NCBI GenBank assembly: GCA_020441605.1
Contig: JAGRLX010000029.1
Coordinates: 1 to 21,404 of the forward strand
DNA length: 21,404 bases
Reading direction: 5' to 3'
Source of the DNA: Alphaproteobacteria bacterium
Lineage (GTDB): Bacteria > Pseudomonadota > Alphaproteobacteria > Rhizobiales > Aestuariivirgaceae
In this document: positions 1 to 7,593 of the stretch, one piece after another
Position numbering within the stretch: position 1 is the first letter of the stretch
Layout of the letters: every line of letters starts with the position of its first letter
The notes under the pieces: generated by a model
What the model was told of the DNA's origin: nothing
What the model saw: only the letters and a program-made list of their open reading frames with translations
Databases searched by the model: none
Program-made: the position numbers and the translations under genes

Positions 1-1332
1 GAACCGATGACCTCGCTCAACCCGCTGCACACGGTGGAGCGTCAGATCGGCGAAATTCTGGAAGTCCACCAGGGCGTAACGGGGGAACCGGCTCGGATCC
101 GAATCATCGACCTACTCTGCAAGGTCGGCATCCGCAATCCGGAAACGCGGCTCCAGGATTACCCGCACCAATTATCGGGCGGACAGCGCCAGCGGGTCAT
201 GATTGCCATGGCTTTGGCCAACAATCCGGATCTTCTGATTGCCGACGAGCCGACGACCGCGCTCGATGTGACCGTGCAGGCGCAAATCCTGAAGCTGCTC
301 AAGGAACTGCAGCGCGAGTTCGGCATGGCCATGCTGCTTATCACCCATGATCTCGGTATCGTTCGGCACATGGCGGACAAGGTTGCGGTCATGCAGAAAG
401 GCAAGATTGTCGAACAGGGCGAGGCCCTGGCGATCTTTGACAATCCGCAACATGCGTACACCCGAATGCTCCTGTCGGCCGAACCGAAGGGGGCGCCGCC
501 GCCGCATGACCCCAATGCGCCGGTGGTTCTCGAGACCAAGGGGCTCAAGGTCTGGTTTCCGATCCGCCGCGGGTTTTTCCGCAAGACGATCGGACACATC
601 AAGGCCGTCGATGGAATCGATGCGACTGTACGCGCCGGACAGACGCTGGGCGTCGTCGGCGAGTCCGGGTCGGGAAAGACGACACTGGGTCTCGCCTTGC
701 TGCGCCTCATTCCCTCCAACGGACCGATCGTCTACCTGGGCCAACAGATCGACCGTTACAACACCAGGATGATGCGGCCACTCCGGAAGGACATGCAGGT
801 CGTGTTTCAAGATCCTTTCGGTTCACTCAGTCCCCGGCTGTCGATCCAGCAGATCGTCGAGGAAGGACTTCTGGTCCAGGGCAAGGCCCTCGGCTACGAT
901 GAGCGCCGCAGCATTGTCGCTAGGGCCCTGACCGAGGTTGGCCTCGACCCCGGCAGTATGGATCGCTATCCGCACGAGTTTTCGGGAGGCCAGCGTCAGC
1001 GGATTGCAATTGCCCGCGCGCTTGCCCTCGAGCCGCGTTTCATCATGCTGGACGAACCGACGTCCGCGCTGGACATGTCAGTTCAGGCGCAGATCGTCGA
1101 TCTGCTGCGCAACATCCAGAAGCGGCATGATCTCGCCTATCTGTTCATCAGTCACGACCTCAAAGTGGTGCGCGCCCTCGCCAACGAGGTGATTGTGATG
1201 CGCAATGGCACGATGGTGGAAGGCGGTCCAACCGCTGATGTTTTCAGCAATCCGCAAAGCGCGTATACCAAGGCTCTGATCGCGGCGGCGCTGAACCTCC
1301 AGGCCGCACCTGAAGATGTGGTGAAGCAATAA
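1..1332 (+). CDS. yejF: ABC transporter ATP-binding protein with two nucleotide-binding domains, YejF-type peptide importer (5' end cut off)
   Basis: This is the cytoplasmic ATPase of an oligopeptide-type ABC importer; YejABEF takes up peptides, including microcin C in E. coli. The frame is open at base 1: the codons before the first ATG (position 7) read Glu-Pro and run into the conserved stretch MTSLNPLH, so that ATG is internal and the first Walker A lies outside the window. Counting from the ATG at 7, the first domain keeps its signature LSGGQRQR (about residues 56-63) and Walker B LLIADEP. The second domain has Walker [10 protein letters not shown] (about 219-227), signature FSGGQRQR (about 325-332) and Walker [12 protein letters not shown]. 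Two fused domains in one chain are typical of YejF; DppD/DppF-type single-domain subunits would be half as long. The dehydrogenase gene follows after 2 nt, so the two are probably co-transcribed. Family assignment is firm; substrate is inferred. Confidence 0.9.
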   Translation, partial: EPMTSLNPLHTVERQIGEILEVHQGVTGEPARIRIIDLLCKVGIRNPETRLQDYPHQLSGGQRQRVMIAMALANNPDLLIADEPTTALDVTVQAQILKLLKELQREFGMAMLLITHDLGIVRHMADKVAVMQKGKIVEQGEALAIFDNPQHAYTRMLLSAEPKGAPPPHDPNAPVVLETKGLKVWFPIRRGFFRKTIGHIKAVDGIDATVRAGQTLGVVGESGSGKTTLGLALLRLIPSNGPIVYLGQQIDRYNTRMMRPLRKDMQVVFQDPFGSLSPRLSIQQIVEEGLLVQGKALGYDERRSIVARALTEVGLDPGSMDRYPHEFSGGQRQRIAIARALALEPRFIMLDEPTSALDMSVQAQIVDLLRNIQKRHDLAYLFISHDLKVVRALANEVIVMRNGTMVEGGPTADVFSNPQSAYTKALIAAALNLQAAPEDVVKQ

Positions 1333-1334
1333 TC

Positions 1335-2279
1335 ATGGCGTTTCTGTTCATTCTGCCGACCTGGCCTACGGGCGTCTGGACCAAGGCCATGCGCAAGGTC
1401 GCTCCAGCACTCGACATCCGGGTCTGGCCGGAGATGGGCGACTTGTCGCAGATCAAATATGCGGCCGCTTGGCTTCCGCCAGCAAACATCCTCAGGAGTC
1501 TGCCCAATCTGCAGGTCATCTTCTCCCTGGGTGCGGGCGTTGATGCCATTCTCACGGACCCCACTCTTCCCGGGAACGTGCCGATCGTGAGGGTCAATGA
1601 TCCGGACCTGACCGGCCGGATGACCGAATATGTGGTGTTGCATGTTCTCATGCATCACCGGCAGCAGCGGCGACTCGATTGCAACCAGAAGAACAAATTG
1701 TGGGATTCTTTCGTTACCCATGCGGCCAATGATCTCGCGGTCGGCATCATGGGCCTCGGGGTGATGGGCCGGGATTCGGCAGAAAGGCTTCGCGATCTCG
1801 GCTTCAAGGTTGCCGGATGGAGCCGGACGCGCAAACACATCGACGGCGTGCATTGCTATGCTGGCGACGCAGAGTTCGATTCATTTCTCCGTCGCACCGA
1901 TGTGCTCGTCTCCTTACTTCCTGCGACACCGGAAACCGACGGCATCATCAACCGCGAAACCATCCGCAAGCTGTCGCGCAAGGGGCCCTTTGGAGCACCC
2001 ATCATCATCAATGCCGGCCGCGGCCGCCAGCAAGTCGAGGACGATATTCTGGCCTCACTCGACAATGACGAACTCTATGCCGCGACACTCGACGTGTTCT
2101 CGACCGAGCCGCTGCCTTTGGACAGTCCACTCTGGTCCCACCCGCGAGTGACACTTACGCCGCATTGTGCGGCTGATTCGGATCCGGAAGTGATTTGCGC
2201 CTATGTCTCGCGGCAGGTCGAACGCCACAGGTCGGGACTACCGCTGGACAACCTGGTCGATCGGGACCGAGGTTATTGA
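1335..2279 (+). CDS. ghrA: 2-hydroxyacid dehydrogenase, GhrA type (glyoxylate/hydroxypyruvate reductase A)
   Basis: A cytoplasmic NAD(P)H-dependent reductase of 314 residues, the usual GhrA length. Family members reduce glyoxylate to glycolate and hydroxypyruvate to glycerate. The nucleotide-binding loop GLGVMG sits at residues 140-145. The catalytic triad expected of D-2-hydroxyacid dehydrogenases is visible: Arg229 in INAGRGR, Glu258 in FSTEPLP and His277 in TPHCAA. The substrate-side segment SLGAGVD (64-70) is also present. The ATG at 1335 follows the ABC ATPase stop by 2 nt, which suggests translational coupling, since no good Shine-Dalgarno sequence stands in front of it. The last 7 nt overlap the end of the convergent NlpC/P60 gene. 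The exact substrate could be another 2-oxoacid. Confidence 0.88.
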   Translation: MAFLFILPTWPTGVWTKAMRKVAPALDIRVWPEMGDLSQIKYAAAWLPPANILRSLPNLQVIFSLGAGVDAILTDPTLPGNVPIVRVNDPDLTGRMTEYVVLHVLMHHRQQRRLDCNQKNKLWDSFVTHAANDLAVGIMGLGVMGRDSAERLRDLGFKVAGWSRTRKHIDGVHCYAGDAEFDSFLRRTDVLVSLLPATPETDGIINRETIRKLSRKGPFGAPIIINAGRGRQQVEDDILASLDNDELYAATLDVFSTEPLPLDSPLWSHPRVTLTPHCAADSDPEVICAYVSRQVERHRSGLPLDNLVDRDRGY

Positions 2280-3121
2280 ACCCTACGAATCGAAGTGATC
2301 TCGCCATAATTCGCCGCAATGCGGCTTACGGCCTCATCCAGCGGTTCAGCGACCACCATCATGTGATTACCATTGGCATGGAGCAGGGTTTGGCTGTCGG
2401 CCATGATACCAACATGGCCGTTCCAGAACACGAGATCACCGCGCAGAAGGCCGTCCCGCCCGCCCCGCGGCAATGCCAGTCCAAGATGTGATTCCTGCAT
2501 GTCGCTGTCCCGCGGACATTGGCGACCACAGGCCTCCAGCGCCAATTGCACCAGTCCCGAGCAGTCCAGCCCCTGCACCGACTTCCCACCCCAGTAGTAG
2601 GGAGCATGGAGAAACAGTTCGGCCACGGCAACAAAGTCGGCTGACACCTCACCGCAGGGCGCCAGATGGCGGGGAAATACATATCCCCCACCATGGAGCC
2701 TGGCGAATCCGCCCTCCAAGCCATCCACCGCGAGCTTTGCGTTCATGGTCAGGTGGGTCGCGGGCTGGCTCTTGAGATTGGGCGCTGGATAGAGAAACGT
2801 GAGGGGAACCGACACCTTGTGCGTGATCGTTGTCCCATCGGCCCGGAGACCGCTGGCAGCGACATAGCCAACATATCCGTCCGCTTCGAGCTGAATCCAG
2901 GCCCAACCCTCCTGCTCGTCGAAAACCTGCACTCCCTCACCCATCAGGGCCTGGGTGACTTGCATGGCATCAGGGCGTGGCTCTCGTCTTACGCTGAGAA
3001 TGGGGTCGACGACACGCATCGGGCGGCCTTCGGTGAACTGTCGGGCCTCGACACGACCGCGCAGGCGGACGTCGGCCAGGTCCGGTCGGCAGGCATGAAG
3101 GCGGGAATCAAGCTTGGTCAT
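2273..3121 (-). CDS. NlpC/P60 (C40) peptidase with N-terminal bacterial SH3 region
   Basis: A 282-residue cell-wall hydrolase of the NlpC/P60 family; these usually cut the D-Glu/diamino acid bond of peptidoglycan stem peptides. The C-terminal part (about 155-282) carries the catalytic cysteine in LDCSGLV (Cys187), the first histidine in NGHVGIM (His236) and a third polar residue in LLHANGNH (His248). Residues about 35-95 (with GWAWIQLEADGYVGYV) look like a bacterial SH3 domain, and about 100-150 may be a second, as in dipeptidyl-peptidase VI-like enzymes. No signal peptide is visible, so it may act on imported muropeptides in the cytoplasm. It lies 9 nt downstream of the MarR gene and on the same strand as the M17 aminopeptidase. 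That pairing fits a peptide or muropeptide salvage role, which is inference. Confidence 0.88.
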   Translation of the reverse strand: MTKLDSRLHACRPDLADVRLRGRVEARQFTEGRPMRVVDPILSVRREPRPDAMQVTQALMGEGVQVFDEQEGWAWIQLEADGYVGYVAASGLRADGTTITHKVSVPLTFLYPAPNLKSQPATHLTMNAKLAVDGLEGGFARLHGGGYVFPRHLAPCGEVSADFVAVAELFLHAPYYWGGKSVQGLDCSGLVQLALEACGRQCPRDSDMQESHLGLALPRGGRDGLLRGDLVFWNGHVGIMADSQTLLHANGNHMMVVAEPLDEAVSRIAANYGEITSIRRVQ

Positions 3122-3130
3122 GACAGGGGA

Positions 3131-3475
3131 TTAGACCTTGCGGGCCAGGTTGCCAATTGTATCGGCAAGCCGCTCGAGATAGAGCGCTCCCTTGACGGTC
3201 CGCTGCACCAGGACATTACGCCGATCCTTTTCGTCCCGCCGGCGGGTGACGAGCTCGAGCTTACCCATGGTATCCAGGGCACGGGTGATCACCGGCTTGG
3301 ACACACCCAGCTTTCCAGCCAGATCCCGCACAGTGTGGGGTGGTGCCTCCAGATAGATGGTCAAGAGAATCGACATCTGACGGACCGACAGATCGGGTTC
3401 GTCGTCCCTGACCATCGCCAGCGCGACATCGTGCCAGAGTTTGAGGGCTTGTGCGGTTGAAAGGTCCACGGTCAT
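3131..3475 (-). CDS. MarR-family winged-helix transcriptional regulator
   Basis: A small DNA-binding regulator. The winged-helix core is visible: LAGKLGVSKPVITRALDTM is the helix-turn-helix, and the wing segment LVTRRRDEKDRRNV contains the DExDRR pattern typical of MarR proteins. I place the start at the ATG at 3475 (114 residues) because a strong Shine-Dalgarno sequence (GGAGG, 8 nt spacing) precedes it; the upstream in-frame ATG at 3499 has none. Its predicted length is on the short side for MarR proteins (commonly 140-160). It sits between the aminopeptidase gene (53 nt from that stop to the longer start) and the NlpC/P60 gene (9 nt). The ligand is unknown; autoregulation of this cluster is possible but no operator was identified. 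Confidence 0.85.
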   Translation of the reverse strand: MTVDLSTAQALKLWHDVALAMVRDDEPDLSVRQMSILLTIYLEAPPHTVRDLAGKLGVSKPVITRALDTMGKLELVTRRRDEKDRRNVLVQRTVKGALYLERLADTIGNLARKV

Positions 3476-3552
3476 CGGATTCGCCTCCGCAACAGACATT
3501 TTCGTTACGGCAACGTATCATTCTGAACCGCTCATTCCCGGCGCGCAAGGGC

Positions 3553-4938
3553 CTACGAGTAACGCTGCTCGATTAGCGAAAACAAGGCCCGGATGCCCTG
3601 GGCTTCACCGCCTCTGGGACAGCCAGGCCGCGCAGCCGGTGTCCAGCCGAAGATATCCAAGTGAACATAGGATCTTGCCCGCTCCACAAAGCGCCTCAGG
3701 AAGAGGGCGGCAACAATTGAACCGGCGAATCCGCTGTCGCCGCTGTTGTTGAAATCTGCGATGCCCGACTCGTAAAGCCGGTCATAGGGGCGCCAAAGCG
3801 GTAGTCGCCAAAGCGGGTCATTCTCGACTTCGGCGGCGGCTGCCAAAGCCATGGCCAGCGCGGAGTCTTCGGTGTAGAAGGGCGGAAGATCGGGACCCAG
3901 CGCAATCCGGGCAGCACCGGTCAGGGTCGCCATGTCCACGATGAGATCGGGGGCCTCCTCATCGGCAAGGGCCAAGGCATCGCCCAGCACCAATCTGCCC
4001 TCGGCATCGGTATTGCCGATCTCGACAGCCAGCCCTTTTCTGCTTCGCAGCACGTCACCGGGCCGGAAGGCATTGCCTGCAATGGCGTTCTCGACCGCCG
4101 GAATGAGCACCCTCAGCCTCACTGGAAGGTTCGCATCCATGATCATCTGGCTCAAAGCCAGAACATTTGCTGCGCCGCCCATGTCCTTCTTCATCAGCAG
4201 CATGCCGGACGCCGGCTTGATGTCGAGGCCGCCGGTATCGAAACACACACCTTTACCGACCAGCGTCACTTTCGGTGCACGGGCCTTGCCCCAAGTGAAC
4301 TCGATCAGCCGCGGCGCCCGCGGACTGGCCTTGCCGACATGATGGATCATCGGAAATCCACGCTCGAGCGGCTTTCCCTTGGTGACGAGAAGCTTCGCGC
4401 CGAAGCGTGTCGCCACGGCTCTGGCAGCCTTCTCCAGTTCGTCGGGGCCCATGTCGGAAGACGGCGTGTTGATTAGATCACGGGCCAGAAATGTCGCCCT
4501 GGCATGGCGGATCAGGCCCGTCCGATCGACGCCCTCCGGACAAACGAGGCACGCTGCAGGGAGGCCAGCCTTGCGATAGGTCTCAAAGGCATAGGATTCA
4601 AGACACCACCCAAGCGCTGCCAGCCGCGGATTGCCCACGGCGCCATCAAGAGCATAGGTTCCCGCTGGAAGAAGCCGGGCCAGCCTTCCCAGCGAAAAGG
4701 GATTGGCCTCAACCTTGTCGCCTCCACCGGCTAGGATGCCGGCAATCTTTCCGTCCGCCCCGGGAAGGACGAGAAATTTGCCGGCACCAGCCGCAAAGCC
4801 GTGGGCCGCGGCCCAGTTTCGCTCATGAGGGCCAAACTTGAGGCTGAGTTTTTCCCACTCGGCAGGGTTCACAACCGTGATCGGAACGGGTTTCTGTTTT
4901 GGGCTTGCAGCAAGAACAATCTTTTCGGGATCAATCAT
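3553..4938 (-). CDS. M17 family leucyl aminopeptidase
   Basis: A cytoplasmic metallo-aminopeptidase of 461 residues that removes N-terminal residues from peptides, with two divalent metals per active site. The M17 signature NTDAEGRLVL is at about 309-318. Metal ligands and catalytic residues fall at the same spacing as in E. coli PepA: Lys229, Asp234, Lys241, Asp252, Asp311, Glu313 and Arg315. The N-terminal domain is shorter than in PepA, as is usual for the alphaproteobacterial paralogue often found beside an NlpC/P60 gene. It is the first gene of a probable unit with marR and the NlpC/P60 gene, and it is transcribed divergently from tadD. An AGAGAG stretch upstream of the ATG at 4938 may serve as ribosome binding site. 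It might be a second aminopeptidase in addition to a full-length PepA elsewhere. Confidence 0.93.
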   Translation of the reverse strand: MIDPEKIVLAASPKQKPVPITVVNPAEWEKLSLKFGPHERNWAAAHGFAAGAGKFLVLPGADGKIAGILAGGGDKVEANPFSLGRLARLLPAGTYALDGAVGNPRLAALGWCLESYAFETYRKAGLPAACLVCPEGVDRTGLIRHARATFLARDLINTPSSDMGPDELEKAARAVATRFGAKLLVTKGKPLERGFPMIHHVGKASPRAPRLIEFTWGKARAPKVTLVGKGVCFDTGGLDIKPASGMLLMKKDMGGAANVLALSQMIMDANLPVRLRVLIPAVENAIAGNAFRPGDVLRSRKGLAVEIGNTDAEGRLVLGDALALADEEAPDLIVDMATLTGAARIALGPDLPPFYTEDSALAMALAAAAEVENDPLWRLPLWRPYDRLYESGIADFNNSGDSGFAGSIVAALFLRRFVERARSYVHLDIFGWTPAARPGCPRGGEAQGIRALFSLIEQRYS

Positions 4939-5254
4939 ATAGCACTCTCTTGGTTGGCATTGGCTCTTCGGGCCGAATCAATCATGCGATCATAAATTGT
5001 TATATCAGGGCGGAGGCGGAACGCGTCCGCTCCGGAACGATCCATCGTGCACTCTTAGGTCATCAACCCGGGATGATCGTCGGTTTCTACAGGAACGGGG
5101 ACTGGCAAGAGACCACGTCGACGCGACGAGGTTTCCTTCATGTGGGAGCATCGTGGTGGTTCCCGTTTCGCTCCGGTTAACGACTATGGTTAATCGTTTG
5201 TTGACCACTCCACGGCCATGATCGCGAAAACGATTTGCTTTCGGAGTATTGTCC
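4939..5254. other. Divergent intergenic region between aminopeptidase and tadD
   Basis: This 316-nt stretch separates two divergent genes and should hold both promoters. I see no convincing gene in it; the open frames that cross it begin inside the aminopeptidase gene on the wrong strand. Near the tadD end it contains a cluster of CtrA-like half sites (GGTTAACG at 5175-5182, GGTTAATCG at 5188-5196, GTTGACC at 5200-5206). A TATAAC-like element on the minus strand at about 4995-5003 could be the -10 of the aminopeptidase promoter, with low confidence. Confidence 0.5.
5190..5204 (+). promoter_or_regulatory. Possible CtrA box upstream of tadD (one mismatch)
   Basis: The sequence reads TTAA, seven bases, then TTGA followed by C. 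This differs from the CtrA full-site consensus TTAA-N7-TTAA at one of eight specified positions. It ends 50 nt before the tadD start codon. A further TTAA half site lies at 5177-5180, but at nine-base spacing. Chance occurrence of a one-mismatch site in a region of this size is not negligible. Confidence 0.35.
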
Positions 5255-6049
5255 ATGGTCGCCGTCCAGTTCCGGCATCGGCTCAAGCTTTCGACTGCAG
5301 CCGCCCTGATGGCAGCTGCAGTCGCTGTCGCCGGTTGCCAGCAGAAGTCGGCAAGTCTCGACGGCCTGGACCCGATGAGCACGGGTTCTACCACGCCAGC
5401 TTCCTATAAGGCGACGGCGGACATGGGCCGCCGGTGGCAGGCCGATCCTGGTGATATCAACAAGGGCCTCGCCTATGCCAATGGCCTCGAGTCGATCGGT
5501 CAGACCGAGCAGCAACTGGATGTGTTGGCGCGCCTTTCGCAAGCTCATCCAGACAATGCCCAGCTTTCCGGTATCTATGGAAAAAAGCTGCTGGGCGCAG
5601 GGCGTTCGAGTGAAGCCATGCCGCTACTTGAACGGGCCGCCAGTGCCAAGACGGACGACTGGCGCATTCAGTCGGCGTTGGGTTCGGCCTACGATCAGCA
5701 GGGCCTCTATGAGCAGGCCAGGGCGGCCTACCAGAAGGCCTTGACGATCTCACCGAACAACCCGAACGTGATGAACAATTTGGCCATGTCACATGCGTTG
5801 CAAGGCAATCTGAAAGAGGCCGAAAAGGTTCTGACGCAGGCCAATTCCCTCCCACAGTCGCGCAAGGAGCCGCGTGTTCGGCAAAATCTGGCGCTGGTCG
5901 TCGGCCTCCAGGGGCGTTTCGAAGAGGCCAGCAGCATTGCCAGCAAGGACCTGCCGCCCGACGAAGTAGAGGCCAACATGGCCTATCTCAAGAAAATGCT
6001 ATCACAGCCCAATACCTGGCAGCAGCTTTCCGACACCAACGAGAGCTAA
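5255..6049 (+). CDS. tadD: TadD-type TPR lipoprotein (Flp pilus assembly)
   Basis: A 264-residue tetratricopeptide-repeat lipoprotein that in Tad systems helps the secretin reach and assemble in the outer membrane. The N-terminus is a lipoprotein signal peptide: Arg/Lys-rich start, alanine-rich hydrophobic segment, lipobox AVAGC with Cys28. TPR units follow; the clearest spans about 140-175 (ALGSAYDQQGLYEQARAAYQ), with a second around 180-205 (NNLAMSHALQGNLKEAEKVL). The C-terminal stretch NMAYLKKMLSQPNTWQQL is typical of rhizobial TadD proteins. I choose the ATG at 5255 because GGAG (5243-5246) precedes it by 8 nt; a TTG two codons upstream is too close to it. The gene is on the opposite strand to the cpa/tad operon and converges with it. 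A CtrA-like box lies 50 nt upstream. Confidence 0.88.
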   Translation: MVAVQFRHRLKLSTAAALMAAAVAVAGCQQKSASLDGLDPMSTGSTTPASYKATADMGRRWQADPGDINKGLAYANGLESIGQTEQQLDVLARLSQAHPDNAQLSGIYGKKLLGAGRSSEAMPLLERAASAKTDDWRIQSALGSAYDQQGLYEQARAAYQKALTISPNNPNVMNNLAMSHALQGNLKEAEKVLTQANSLPQSRKEPRVRQNLALVVGLQGRFEEASSIASKDLPPDEVEANMAYLKKMLSQPNTWQQLSDTNES

Positions 6050-6142
6050 TCCGCCTTTCGGCAAAACCTGCAATTTGATCCCGGTCAAGTTTTCGGCGTG
6101 GTGAAGGCTCTACAAGGATTTCGTCACTGACGGAGATCCTTC

Positions 6143-6409
6143 ATGAACCATCGCCACCGGAAGATTTTGCACAGCTTGTTCAGCCACCCCCTGCCCAGCA
6201 ACATCCATTTACATGATGTCGAGACCGTGTTCCGCGAGCTCGGCGCCGATCTTGGTCATACTGGGCATGGTCGGCTCAGCGTCACGCTGAACGGCCAGAG
6301 CGCCAGTCTGCACGGGTCGGATCATGGGCTATCGAAGGACGAGGTCAGCCACGTCCGCAAATTCATAGAATCCTGCGGTATCGACCCGTCGCGGGACTAC
6401 CCTATCTAA
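6143..6409 (+). CDS. Small HicA-like protein, orphan
   Basis: An 88-residue protein with a GGAG ribosome binding site 7 nt before its ATG. Its pattern (HRKIL, a short helix, FRELGAD, G.GRLSVTLNG, LHGSDHGLSKDEVSHVRKFI.SCGIDP) resembles the double-stranded-RNA-binding-like HicA/YcfA fold found in many rhizobial hypothetical proteins annotated as HicA family toxins. In HicA a histidine in the central strand is the catalytic residue; His59 in LHGSDH is the nearest counterpart here. No HicB-like antitoxin gene is adjacent on either side, so a toxin-antitoxin role is doubtful and it may be a housekeeping RNA-binding relative. It lies 93 nt after tadD. The reading frame is well supported; the function is not. 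Confidence 0.6.
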   Translation: MNHRHRKILHSLFSHPLPSNIHLHDVETVFRELGADLGHTGHGRLSVTLNGQSASLHGSDHGLSKDEVSHVRKFIESCGIDPSRDYPI

Positions 6410-6425
6410 GACCGCCCGGTCCTTG

Positions 6426-6468
6426 TGTAACGGGCAGCCAGCGAAGCCGCTGGCGTCCTGCAGGTTAC
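6426..6468 (+). terminator. Hairpin after the HicA-like gene, possible terminator
   Basis: A perfect 7-bp stem (GCCAGCG at 6437-6443, CGCTGGC at 6448-6454) with a 4-nt AAGC loop starts 28 nt after the stop codon. Outer arms GTAAC (6426-6430) and GTTAC (6464-6468) could pair as well. No T-run follows, so intrinsic termination is uncertain. Confidence 0.35.
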
Positions 6469-6545
6469 GGCAGATCCAGGGCGGCGGTTGACTATTAGCA
6501 ACCAAGTGATTGTGGCAGTTTGCTCGCTGCTCCAGAGACATCAAA

Positions 6546-6567
6546 GGCGCTGGCCGCGGCCAGCGCC
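6546..6567 (-). terminator. 22-nt perfect palindrome after tadC, probable terminator
   Basis: Two 11-nt arms (GGCGCTGGCCG and its exact complement) abut with no spacer. On the minus strand the palindrome lies 33 nt downstream of the tadC stop and is followed by TTTGATG. A G+C-rich stem and a short T-run fit a weak intrinsic terminator for the cpa/tad operon. The convergent tadD unit ends nearby, so it may serve both strands. Confidence 0.5.
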
Positions 6568-6599
6568 TATTGCATTCATTCAAGGCCTCACTCAGGCGG

Positions 6600-7577
6600 T
6601 CACTCGAGCTTCATGACCATGATGATCGACGGCCCGAGAATGATGACGAAGATCACGGGCAGGAAGAAGAGAATCATCGGAACGGTCAGCTTCGGCGGGA
6701 GTGCCGCGGCTTTCTTCTCGGCCTCCGACATCCGCATATCCCGGTTTTCCTGGGCAAGCACGCGAAGCGCCGTACCCAGCGGAGTACCGTATCGCTCCGA
6801 CTGGATCAAGCTTGTCACTACCGACTTCACCGTCATCAGGCCTGTGCGCTTGCCAAGATTCTCGTAGGCTTTGCGGCGGTCCTGCAGATAGGAAAGCTCG
6901 GCAATGGTCAGGGTGAGTTCCTCGGCCAAGGGCACTGAGGCCGTGCCGATTTCGCGGGCCACGCGCTGAAAGGCCATTTCGATCGACATGCCGGATTCCA
7001 CGCAGATCAGCAGCAGGTCGAGGGCGTCGGACCATGCCTTCTTGATCGATTCCTGACGGCGGCTCACCAGGTTCTTCAGAAAGATGGCCGGCAGGTAGTA
7101 GCCGAAGACCATGCCAATACCAGAGGCAGCAAAGCGCATCGGCGGCGCAACCTTGTCGGCATATAGCGTCGATGAATAGACGAAAACAAGAACACCGATC
7201 ACCATCGGTACGGCGAAGCGCGCAGCAAGATAGGTCACCAGGTGTCGCTCACTGCGCAGGCCGGCCTGACGTAGAAGATCACGGGAAGCCTCAGCTTCGA
7301 ATATCTTGCGCAGATTCAGGGCTTCGACCAACTGCGAGGCGAGGCTGCTGTTGACCTTCTCGCGCAACCGGCCGCCGCTCTCGTTGCCCACCAGTTGGGC
7401 ACGCTGGGCAGCACGCAAGCGGTCGCGCTCCTGGCCCACAGACTTCATGCGGGTCTTGAGCTTGTCGGTCTGCATGAACGGTGCCGTCACTGTGAGGACA
7501 GTGGCGAATGCCGCCATGCCAACCAGGATGGTGATCATGGATTCGACTTGAAGCAGGCTGCTAATGAGTTCGAACAT
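6600..7577 (-). CDS. tadC: TadC inner-membrane platform protein (T2SSF domain)
   Basis: A 325-residue polytopic membrane protein of the GspF/T2SSF family that, with TadB, forms the inner-membrane platform on which the CpaF ATPase acts during Flp pilus assembly. An N-terminal membrane segment (about 15-35), a pair around 120-170 and a C-terminal hydrophobic segment (about 297-320) are visible. The T2SSF core runs from about 180 to 300 (DALDLLLICVESGMSIEMAF, then ELSYLQDRRKAYENLGKRTG). It is the last gene of the operon, 16 nt after tadB. The ATG at 7577 follows a GGCGGGC stretch; the ribosome binding site is weak. Confidence 0.92.
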   Translation of the reverse strand: MFELISSLLQVESMITILVGMAAFATVLTVTAPFMQTDKLKTRMKSVGQERDRLRAAQRAQLVGNESGGRLREKVNSSLASQLVEALNLRKIFEAEASRDLLRQAGLRSERHLVTYLAARFAVPMVIGVLVFVYSSTLYADKVAPPMRFAASGIGMVFGYYLPAIFLKNLVSRRQESIKKAWSDALDLLLICVESGMSIEMAFQRVAREIGTASVPLAEELTLTIAELSYLQDRRKAYENLGKRTGLMTVKSVVTSLIQSERYGTPLGTALRVLAQENRDMRMSEAEKKAAALPPKLTVPMILFFLPVIFVIILGPSIIMVMKLE

Positions 7578-7593
7578 GGGATGATGCCCGCCT

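Noticed and set aside
159..810. Two open frames on the minus strand opposite the ABC ATPase gene
   Set aside because: Shadows of a strongly conserved gene with intact Walker motifs on the plus strand.
4899..5180. 93-codon open frame on the plus strand across the aminopeptidase start and the intergenic region
   Set aside because: It begins inside the aminopeptidase gene on the opposite strand, has no good ribosome binding site, and no recognisable pattern.
5177..5193. TTAA-N9-TTAA near tadD as a CtrA full site
   Set aside because: The spacing is nine, not seven. The overlapping TTAA-N7-TTGA is the better candidate.
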